DNA from: Branchiostoma floridae
Lineage: Eukaryota; Chordata; Leptocardii; Amphioxiformes; Branchiostomatidae
DNA length: 64,000 nt
Assembly: GCF_000003815.2 (NCBI RefSeq)
Contig: NC_049994.1
Location: 8,517,320-8,581,319 of the forward strand
Direction: 5' to 3'
The stretch's first letter is position 1, and every line of letters begins with the position of its first letter. The position numbers were made by a program, and so were the translations under genes. The notes below the pieces were generated by a model. It was not told where the DNA came from. It saw nothing but the letters and a program-made list of their open reading frames with translations, and ran no database searches. This document shows, one piece after another, positions 23,890 through 33,164 of the stretch.

Positions 23890-24270
23890 GGGGCTACCCT
23901 TGATACACTGCAGGCAGACGCTCTCTTATGTCAGCTTAATCTAGATTCATCAGGTACTAAATGTTGGGCATCTGGTATTCGCAAAACTTTGGAGGAGTGT
24001 GGTTACCCTTTTGTTTGGCAAGCCCGTCAGTCAACAGATCCAAACGTATCGCACCTAATTTCTGCTATCCACCACCGACTGAAGGATATTTATTTCCAGA
24101 AATTTCTAACCAACATTCATAATGATAATAAAGGTTTATGTGCGAAAACCAAACTCCGAACGTACAGACTACTGAAATCCAAATACAATGAAGAGCAGTA
24201 TTTGAAAATTACAAACATTCGGCACAGAACTACCATTGCTAAACTACCATTGCTGAACTACCATTGCTAA
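23890..24270 (+). pseudogene. 3' fragment of a non-LTR-type reverse transcriptase ORF
   Basis: One frame runs without a stop from about 23890 to 24270, giving roughly 125 residues. The part GLCAKTKLRTYRLLKSKYNEE followed by YLKITNIRHRTTIAKL resembles the C-terminal KLRTYR...F/Y-x-x-YL...R-x-x-LAKFR block at the end of many invertebrate non-LTR retrotransposon polyproteins. No RT catalytic YxDD block, endonuclease or start is present upstream, and the frame is cut short where the family would continue with a SxHxLxIE motif. It abuts a MITE at 23886. A dead fragment; the family assignment is from memory of the motif only. Confidence 0.55.
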
Positions 24271-24387
24271 ATGTTTTCTTTCTCTTGCTGATATTATCAT
24301 TATCATCAACTTTTTATATAACTGTTATTAGTTATAAGAATTAGAGGATTATTTGATATTGCATGGTCTTTACAGCGGAAATGTTTC

Positions 24388-24613
24388 GACCCCGTTCACG
24401 TTTCTGCGTATATTCGCGTCCGTATGAGTTGCGTATTGACATTTTTGGTAAATTTAAAAAAAAAGGATTTTTTTTTTACTTTGACCCGCCGTTGTGCAGC
24501 CTGGTTACCTAACGAAAAAAAACTGCTTCTTCGGCCTCAAACTTAACCTTAGCCAAAATAATGTCAATACGGAACTCATGCGGACTTGAATATACGCAAA
24601 ATTGTGAACGAGT
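24388..24613. mobile_element. MITE pair, copy 2
   Basis: Termini GTTCACG-TTCTGCGTATAT and ATATACGCAAAATTGTGAAC enclose GAGTTGCGTATTGACATTT and its complement (AATGTCAATACGGAACTCAT). The middle has poly(A)/poly(T) runs and GTTGTGCAGCCTGGTTACCT. It shares termini and interior landmarks with copy 1 at 13341-13592. Confidence 0.75.
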
Positions 24614-24977
24614 CATATGATGAAAAGGTCAACATTCGCACGTGCTCAAAGAACACTATTGGTAAGTGTGTGGACCTTAGAATGGTACCTAGCTCTCCAG
24701 GGAAGTACGTATTATTAATCTACCAAAGAAGGAACGAGTTTGAGGTATTTCACATATAACTCGAGTAATAAGGGATATATCGCGTTGTCCGTCAACGCTT
24801 TGGGAAATGTCAACATTTTACTTGCTCTCAAGAAAAAGGTCAAATACTCTAAAACAAATAGAAATACTCCCAGGAAAAAACACCTTCCTGCTTGAGTTAT
24901 TACGTGCAGGGTCGAGGCCGTGAGGTGGAGTTACTGGCCTCCGTTGCACACTTCCAGAGGGGTTGGCTTTTATTTCA

Positions 24978-24996
24978 GGGGAGGGGGGGGGGGGGC
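24978..24996. repeat. Poly(G) run
   Basis: A G-rich run with 13-14 consecutive Gs, prone to sequencing error. A similar run of ten Gs lies at about 25181-25191. Confidence 0.85.
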
Positions 24997-25784
24997 GCTG
25001 GTTCGCGATTTTCAACGTTGGCTAGGTTCTAGATCTCGAAAAGGGAGTTTGCAAAAAAAATAGAGTTTTTGCATACTTCTAGGACCAGTGGGAACACACT
25101 TGTGCACACACACAAATACAATCAAGCAAATAGAAAACAATCCCTCCATTTTCATGGAGATAAAATGAGAATCTGTGGAGGGGGGGGGGGCAAAAAGAAG
25201 AAGGGTTAAAGGGTTAATGACACCCGTAGGGATGAACTGTCAGAGTGACTATTGACAAGATGGAGGAGATGTTGTAAATCAGAAATACAGAATCTGGAGA
25301 TGTCTATCAAGTAGAAACACCGTCACCGGTTCCTACGCGTTGACTAACTTTGCTAACGTGCAGCAACTATGAGTGAAAAATGTTTCTCAAAGCAAAGCTA
25401 TAAGTACATGTATGTTATCCTATCTTATCTGCTAAGATGATATCTGCTATGTATATATATAGAGAGAGATACTACGGAAACTGTATGAAGATATGATGTA
25501 TGGAGGAACAGGACAAAAAATAGCATAAGCTGTACGTTTTAAGTTTGTTTGTTCAAACCTTTGTTTATTCATGAAAGCTCAAATCGGCCTGCAGGCCGCT
25601 TTTCATTGAGTTTATAAGTTGCAGTTTTATGAGCCAAAATTTGCAAGCTATTTGAGAGGCAATGCGCTGTTATGGGACACTGATAAGAAATTTTACGTGT
25701 GGTTCCGCGAAACCTTGAGTAGACATAGCGGCCAAGGATCTTTTGTTGTTTCAGGTCAGTGTGCAATTGCTTACTTCGTGTAGG

Positions 25785-26610
25785 CGACAAGTATTGAGCT
25801 GGCAAGGACGGACGTCGCAACGAAGTTGATTTAAAACAGCAGTGAAGTGAAATGGTGTCAAACAAATAAGCAGAATAAAATCATCATCATAATGCAATAA
25901 TGGATAAGCCGATTCGTAAATTTATGATTTAAGAAATACGAGCGTAACTGTGGGATTTTAGAATATGTTCACTTATATGGGCTGAACATGATTTAACATC
26001 ATGATAAACTTCTCCATAAGCTAGCAAGGACGTCACAACGAAGTTGATTTAAAACAGCATTGAAGTGAAATGGTGTACAAACTAATAAGCAGGATACAAT
26101 GGATGAGCCGATTCGTAAATCTATGACTCAAAAAATCAACTGTGGGATTTTAAGAATATGTTGTATAAGCTGAAGATGATAAACTTCTGCATTAGCTAGC
26201 TAGCAAAATTGTTAAAATAAAACTGATTTAAAACAGCATTGGGGTGAAACGGTGTACGAACAAATAAGCAGAATACAATAATGGATAAAACCATGCGTAA
26301 AGCTATGATTCAAAAATCAACTATAGGATTTTATACGACATGTACATTTCGTACAAGCTGAAGACAATTAATCATAACATTATGATACAACTTGTCAATT
26401 AATCATGAGGTAGCAAGGATATTACAAGGAAACTTATAAAAAAAGGCATAGAAATGAAATGACTTTAGAAAATACATGATGTAGTAGACAATAATGGATA
26501 AGAGAATACAAAATCTACGATTTAAAAAGTGGAATCTTATAATGACAACTTGAACAAGCTAAAGACGAGAAAAAGATGATTTATCATAACTCCTCCATTG
26601 ATCATGCCAT
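25785..26610. repeat. Tandem array, about four units of 180-220 bp
   Basis: GATTTAAAACAGCA occurs at 25828, 26046 and 26225. The associated blocks GTGAAATGGTGT, AATAAGCAGAATACAA, AATGGATAAGCCGATTCGTAAA and CAACTGTGGGATTTTA repeat in order. A fourth, much more diverged unit runs to about 26610. Units decay left to right. Non-coding. Confidence 0.85.
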
Positions 26611-26619
26611 TTTTGACAG

Positions 26620-28680
26620 CGTGCTAATATTAGTATACATATCATGAGCTTATTTACGGGTAATTTCGTTTTATCATAATATCAAAGCCCGCATATAGTA
26701 TTGTAGTATATGAAATTAGGAAGACAAATACACATTTGCATTGTGATCACCCGTAGTTTTCTATGATTTATTCCAACTTAGTATTTAAACATGCGTTACA
26801 ACGTAATGCTTACATGACGTTTCACGGCATCAAAACAAAATTGCGAAAGCAGACGAACATGCGAAATCGTACATGGGGAAAAAAGTTTGCACTGTATCCT
26901 ACACATATATAGAACATATTTTGGTCTACAGTGTTAAGTGTCATGCATACGTTTCTAAGACACTGTAGCATCTAGGAAACAACTTTTAGCAAAACAGAAA
27001 AAAGAGCTACACCTAGAATCGTGACTTCGCACAATTCATACATATAACTACAACTACACCTCTCTCATCCTAACATGTTATTAGATTTTATCTGTGCAGA
27101 AAGCCCGACGGTTGCTAACAAAAGTCAAACGTCATTTTGGTTAATCCTCGTTTTCTTTACGTCAAACTAAAATTGGACATAATGATATGCTGTACACCCC
27201 TTCCCCCTGACAAATACTAAGCAGGCGCCCCTGTAGTGACATTTTCCTATGGTTAACTAGCCGCCATTGTCCTGAAAAAGTCAAACGTCATTTCTGGACC
27301 GTTTTCTACTTCGTCAAAACAAGGTGGTTAAAATTTTACCTATCAAACGCAGATGGCTAGGTTCGTATGATTAATATCTCTTGAATTGTTATAGAAAAAT
27401 GCTGATCTTTTACTCATAACAAGAATATTTCACCTGATTCTTGATTAAAAGATCTAAAAATGGATTTCTTTTTCTGTAGCTTTAGCTTCGTCTGGGAAGT
27501 ACATTTTGTATTTTGGAACTCTCTTTCAAACAGTCATAGTCAATGGATGTATATGATATCTACGAAATCTTTTTCATTCGTCGTAATATAATCTCTACAT
27601 AAAGTATTTCTATAAGGAAGCTTTGAGTTATTTTTTCCTTTATTCTAATACAATATTGCAACGGGAAAATATCTATATTAACCGTTTTCAAAAGTATCAC
27701 ATTTAGTTAATGCAATGTTATTCCCATGATGAAAACGAATGCTTTATTATTCATTTTTAGTTTGAATTGCGAGAAATAAATAAGATTTTCAGAAAACATG
27801 CATCTCTTTTTCAACACAAAAAACATCGACTTTTCAAAAGCGTTTGAATTTTCTCCTTGCTTCTCAAAACTTCGGATAGAGTTTGGCAGTTGGGACATTC
27901 TGTTGATGTCACAGCCGTTCAAACCGGAAAGTCGTTAGTACTCGTTCCCAGAGTAACAGGGTACAGGGCGCAGGAATGCGGCAAGTACATGTCCCCTATA
28001 TTTACTGTGCAGAGTCGGGTCATTCTGAAGGGTTGATAACCCGTATAGCGGAGCACGTGTGTTTTCACAGGGAACATGCGTCCTGTTTATTCAGCTTGTA
28101 TTGTAATGAACAGCCATATATACTCAGAGAAATAAAAGAGAGCTAAAAAAATACAACAAGCGTGACTATGAAAACATGCACTTGTTCCTATACGGGCGAA
28201 AAGTATGTGTATTTTTTGCGTAAGAAATACTGGCGCTATATCAGATGCAACGTCGATCATAACTTTGAGAAGACTACGTTTTATGAATTCATTTTTAATA
28301 TGTATGACCAGTCTGTTCCCATCATTTTGCCATGCCCGCTGTGCCCCATATGCATATGTTACATGTCCCAGAAATAAAGTGACTGTTTATCTTTGGTTGA
28401 TATTGATAGCCAGGGGCGTTGTTAGTTTTGGGCCACTTTTTTTGTATTGGACAAAATCCAAAACTTGCTTACGAAAAAAGATTCAGATTTTCATAAACAA
28501 CGCTTCCCAAAAAAATTCCAATATTTTGAGCAAAGTGCAAAATCGTATATATGTTGATAGTTGTTATTTTTACTAGAGATACTACAGGTACTGGCTACGT
28601 AAATGTCCATGATATACTGAATACTCGTAGTACAGAAACAATGGATTTTTACTAAAGAGTTAACGTTATCATATTATAAA
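26620..28680. other. Intergenic stretch, nothing firm
   Basis: AT-rich, without recognised repeats or conserved coding signal. Open frames near 27707 (minus) and 28162 (plus) have no family resemblance I can name. Confidence 0.45.
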
Positions 28681-28685
28681 TCTAT

Positions 28686-28756
28686 GTTGTTGCTTGAGTA
28701 ACTGCTTTCTTGTGTATCTTATTACCTGGATGTCTAACCTTCATCGACGTATCGAT
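28686..28756. repeat. TTGCTTGAGTAA-family fragment (copy 2)
   Basis: TTGCTTGAGTAACTGC, then ATTACCTGGATGTCTAACCT followed by TCATCGACG. These match the right half and tail of the element at 11013-11152. The left arm is missing. Confidence 0.75.
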
Positions 28757-29169
28757 GTTTTTTTTTGCTTGCATCAGTCAATTTTAGACTTCTCGCTTTT
28801 TTGTCTTTTCACAATACAGATATTTTTCAAGTTGATTTCAAAAAACATGCCGCCCTCAGTATGAATGCTTAAAAGTATACAACCCAACGTAATAGTTATA
28901 CAATATCGTATAAGTTTTAACTGAAATTCAAGTAATAGTACGGTTGAAATCCATAATTTGTGTCTTAAAATGTTTGAATAGATATTCTATTGAATAGTTA
29001 TGTGCCAGTTTGTGAACAAAAATGCATTAAATTTCATAGATGGAAAACTTATATTCAAATCTACAAGTGCAAATGCCTCTGTCTCACACTCAATTAGCTT
29101 TCCGGCTTTGATTCAACATATGTCAAACATTTCAACTCATGTTAATTTGGCCAGTGAGCTGTAACTAGA

Positions 29170-29305
29170 TTCAGTACGTTCTGTTAGCTTCCTCGCATGT
29201 GATATAATCTTATTTGCTATAGCTTGTAGCTGTTATTTGTAATACGGGTTATTTGCCGTACATTGTACCTGATGCAATCGTTGTGCAATAAACTTGACTT
29301 GACTA
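29170..29305 (+). repeat. Possible retroposon 3' end
   Basis: The sequence ends in GTGCAATAAACTTGACTTGAC, a poly(A)-signal-like AATAAA followed by short TTGAC repeats, a layout typical of SINE/LINE 3' tails in marine invertebrates. A similar tail (GCAATAAAGATTATCATTAT) is at 57352-57380. No body could be identified. Confidence 0.3.
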
Positions 29306-29966
29306 TGTTCACGACAATGTGTCGTCTGCGTATCTTTGCTCAAATGAAGCTGAAGGGGTTTGCTGAACTTTGCACTACAATATCTATTAGAATCAGTTCG
29401 TTTTGCATTGTTTAAAAACTGAAGAATAGATGTAGCTAAAACAGATTTACATTGAATGTATAAGAAATGTCTATTCTGTGAAATTTGCAATAAGCTTCAA
29501 AACTATGAATAGACTACAATGTACAAGACTAAGAAACTTCTGGGGTATAATAGATATTACTGAGGATAATATTTTGTTGGGATCTAACAAATATTGTATT
29601 ACTTTGCTGACAATCGCCAAATAATCTACATATGTGTCTTGGTTCAGGAAAGATAATGCTACAGAACTACTAAAAGACGATGTGTACGAAAAAAAATTGC
29701 TCGTCTGCTCTTTGTACAGAGTTGGCTGCCTAAAAAAAAGGCTATGGTGGACATGGAAAAGTTTTTTAAAACAATAAAAGATAAGAAATGACCACCTGGT
29801 TCACTACCATGTAGGCAGGTAGCATTACGTATGTTGTCTGCTATTTGACCTTGCACAATTTGACGCCAGCTTTCCACACGTTTTTGTTACATTTTTCACA
29901 CAGTCTAGGTAAGGGACGGATTTCAACAAAGATACTATTGTATTTTAGCCTTGTTGAACTATAATT

Positions 29967-30088
29967 ACTAGGTCTGTTGCCGCAAATTCTTGACCCAAAA
30001 GTAATACTTTTCCGGAAAAATTGACAATTTGTCCGTAAACGTAAAAAAAACGCGTTTACGTAACATCAAGAATTTGCAACAGTGCTAG
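29967..30088. repeat. Small inverted-repeat element
   Basis: About 120 bp with arms CTAGGTCTGTTGC-GCAAATTCTTGA and TCAAGAATTTGCAACAGTGCTAG. A second inner inversion is CGTAAACG / CGTTTACG. The nested symmetry suggests a folded MITE. No clear target duplication. Confidence 0.65.
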
Positions 30089-30419
30089 AAAAGTGCTACG
30101 TAAGTTGAATGTTACGGTAGAAGCGAAAAAAAACTAGCTATTATTAAGAAATAAACATTACATTGAAGCTTGGATATTTTATAATTTTTTCCTGTAACTT
30201 ATATTCCGAGTGCACTTAGATGCCCCGTGCATTGTAATGCATTGTCATTGGCTGGCGCTCTTTTCCATAAGCGAGCAAAAACTATAAAAAGAATTTCACA
30301 GCTCCTTAGAGTCTGGATCTTTTTCTGAGTCATGTATTTTTTTTTTTCAAAATTAAAGCATCATCATTTGTTAGTTTTAAACAATAGTTCCCAAAAGTAA
30401 GTAGTCTGTTCTTCTCACG

Positions 30420-31700
30420 GCAATGTCGTCATTCAGAACTTAAGACACCACAATAAGACAACAGGATGACATCATAGGTGAGAAACAACAATGTGTCTAA
30501 AGGTGTGGGCCTTACCTGTTCGCGATCACGTGACTCCATCCCCTTGGAACCCGAATGACAAACAACACTTTGGACGACCACAAAACAACAGGGCGGTGTA
30601 TCGCGTGTGTAGAGCCGATACCAGCTACCCTCTCCCTCCCTCTCTCTGTCTCCTTGCCTCGGTAGCCTTGCCGTCACCAGAGCCACATTCTTTCAAACAA
30701 TAGTCTCTCCATGGGAGGGGGCGCTGTGAGGAAAGAAAACATCTTCTGTTCGAGGATTTCGTATACTAGTACACACTGAACACAAGACAGGGGCTGGGGT
30801 AAAATTCTCAGGGTCTACAAATCTAGAGTCCTGTGCCTGTCTGTCTTACCTCTATCGCCGCTCGACTACTCTGACGTAGGAGTTTAGCAAAATACAGGGC
30901 ATCGGATCGAAAATTTGGGGCTAAACGCGTGAGATAAGCGTAGGTTTGTGTAATTACTAGAGTGGTGTTCCGGAGAGTTAAGTGTAATTTATCAAATTTC
31001 AAATAAGGGTGGTTAGCGCGGGGTAACAAATCCGGCGCACGCGGCGAGCGGGGAAAAGTTCACCCGTTACCGCGGGTAGAACGTCATGGCTTCGGTAAGG
31101 TCTGACCGTGGAATTTGCCCCCAGTTCTCTGTTTTGTTTCTGTTCAATAGCCTGAGACCCAAGCTCTCTTGGCACCCCTAGGCGCTCTATACAAAGTCTG
31201 CTCCCGTCTTGAGCCAAGAGTCTTTCTTCTTGTACAGAGGTTCTTAAAACGAGGTATTGCTGGAGTGTGTAGAGGGTAAGTCAGGGAAACTGTGTGGAAG
31301 TGTGTGAAAGAAAGAAAAAAGCTGGAGGCGTCGCGCTCCGGGGAAGTGGTTGTCGCTTGGTTGAGCGGGTACAGACCAGAGGCGCCGGTGCCAGGCCGTT
31401 GGGCCGTCCCTTCCCCATGTGACATGCAGCAGATCACAAAACAACACAACCCCAGGCACACTCGTGTCCCACCGACTGACTCCGAGGCGGTTCTTCCCCC
31501 CAACGATGACGCCACTACTCCCATGGGGTATCGTCAGAAACGCCAAAAATATGACACAAAATTCTCCCGAATGATTTCTACTCACTGTCTGCGGTTGAGT
31601 GACACATACTCACCCAGCCATACTTCAACACAAAGGCAGCCTCATAAAATACATCAGCATAAACCTACAGGTAAAATACTGGACATTTTTTCATAGAAAG
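30420..31700. other. GC-enriched, non-repetitive upstream region of Dll
   Basis: Composition rises well above the intergenic average, and overlapping open frames appear on both strands, as expected for GC-rich non-coding DNA. No frame shows a known domain, splice-consistent chain or codon bias. A distal regulatory region of Dll, about 1.5-2.7 kb upstream of the start codon, is the likeliest reading. Confidence 0.35.
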
Positions 31701-32194
31701 GTTGCAGGCGTTTTTCCCGCTATCTGTGGGTCCATCTTTGCCTTAAGCTTGTCAACTTAGGCAGTACAGATCAAGATCCTCCTCCCTAAAACAGTTTCAT
31801 TGTAATTATGTCAAATTTTAGGGAATTAGGACTACCTGTAACAATTCAAAGTACCAACCATGAGACACTGATACCCTTACTTTTATACTAATTAACCAAT
31901 TGACCGACTGATAAAAAATTAACCATAATTTCGTAATTACTACGTGAGGCTTGCGTGGTAGGTTGGCCACGACCCTTTGGTGTCAAAGTTTGTTTACATT
32001 GCAAACATTGCCTCGTGCCTAGAACCCGGGCACACTTGCCTTCTAATGGCGCCAAATCTCTCATGATCTCAAAAGTAAACAAGAACAAGTTGACAGAGCA
32101 TTTTGCAAGTCAAGTGCTTTTCCGTTCCGTATGATAGCATTTTTTCCTATCCTCATGCATGCGGTTTTTCTTGTCTGTTTGCAATGAGTTGAAA

Positions 32195-32234
32195 CAAGGA
32201 GCTTTTATCAGATAAGGAGCTTTTATCAGATAAA
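32195..32234. repeat. Palindrome with duplicated arm, CAAGGAGC family
   Basis: AAGGAGCTTTTATCAGAT occurs twice in direct repeat (32196-32213 and from 32214). The second copy runs into its own reverse complement GATAAAAGCTCCTT, giving a perfect 29-bp palindrome with a one-base centre. The outer cap CAAGGAG/CTCCTTG is the same as in the palindrome at 9558-9624. Confidence 0.85.
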
Positions 32235-32379
32235 AGCTCCTTGGTTGAAAGTAAAATGTAGACTTCCGCAAAACGTATAGCAAGTCTGTACAACACTATT
32301 ATCACTTATGTGCTAAGTCGAGAAGTATGTAGTCTGAGAATATAAAACCATTCACACTGATATGTTAATCCTGTGAAAG

Positions 32380-32620
32380 AGTATAGTTCGCTATGTACAA
32401 ACCCCTGTCCCGTGTATTAGAGCTAGGTGTCCCAAATGGAATGCATGACAATATATCCCCAAAGGCCCTGGCGCCAACAGGCTGCGTCGATGGGCCTTTT
32501 GTGACTGACTAGTCGGTCCTGTCTCGGCCTGATTCACCGGCGCGCCCCGTGCACAACTACGGTCACACAAGCGAGACACGCCGTAGCCTTTCTATCCTTA
32601 CATCGGGGGAATCCCACCAA
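32380..32620. promoter_or_regulatory. GC-rich Dll-proximal segment
   Basis: A 240-bp stretch of unique sequence with several CpGs and GGCGCC-type motifs in AT-rich surroundings, 550-780 bp upstream of the Dll start. Possibly promoter-proximal regulatory DNA; no specific factor site stands out. Confidence 0.25.
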
Positions 32621-32959
32621 CCATACACACCAAGGCAATTACACTCTAGATAATGATCATGAAATGAGGGGGTTCCACAATTTTCTGATGTTCGTACATT
32701 ATTAGGGTACGATTTTTCCACCAGACAAGAAGATACAAAAAAAGATATGAAAAAGACAACCACTTGTTATGGTTGAATAAAAGGGTGGTAGATTTAGAAA
32801 GTTTTGCAGACAACTTTTGCGTTGTGTTCTTTCCCACGTTTTTTGTGTGATTTTTGTGAGGAAGAATAGGACAGACAATCTATGATCCACATTGTTGTTG
32901 TTTTCCATAACAATTACTCTTCGACATGTCACCTCCGCTACAATATGCATCACCATAGG

Positions 32960-33062
32960 ACAGCCGGAATCAACCAATCAGAGAGCGTGGTTTCACGTTT
33001 GCCCCGCCCATTGGACGAAATATCCATATTCATATGCCTGCGTGGGGGTTTTGTTGACTTAG
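32960..33062 (+). promoter_or_regulatory. Dll core promoter (CCAAT and GC boxes)
   Basis: A CCAAT box in the NF-Y context AACCAATCAGAG is at 32974-32978. At 33001-33014 is CCCCGCCCATTGG, a GC box fused to an inverted CCAAT (ATTGG, 33010-33014). These lie 150-190 bp upstream of the Dll start codon. There is no TATA box in the expected place. The spacing of two NF-Y sites around a GC box is a strong promoter signature; the exact start of transcription is not visible. Confidence 0.6.
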
Positions 33063-33164
33063 ATGAAAACCTTGTATCGCAAGGCAGCCAAACTTACAAT
33101 TGCTAAGTTGCGCGTGTCATCCAGTGCGCTTCCTCGGTGTCCCCACGCCTCCTCGTACCGATGA
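33063..33164 (+). CDS. Upstream ORF overlapping the Dll start codon (ATGA)
   Basis: A 33-codon ORF (MKTLYRKAAKLTIAKLRV...) starts 98 bp before the Dll ATG in another frame. It ends with TGA at 33162-33164, so stop and start share the four bases ATGA at 33161-33164. Neither ATG has a good Kozak context (-3 is T for the uORF and C for the Dll ATG at 33161), whereas Met20 of Dll at 33218 has A at -3. If transcribed, it could dampen Dll translation or couple it by reinitiation. It would be absent from mRNAs starting downstream of 33063. The peptide itself resembles nothing I know. Confidence 0.4.
   Translation: MKTLYRKAAKLTIAKLRVSSSALPRCPHASSYR

Noticed and set aside
30429-31700. Overlapping frames up to 134 codons on both strands
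   Set aside because: GC-rich non-coding DNA; frames overlap each other and none shows a domain or conserved motif.
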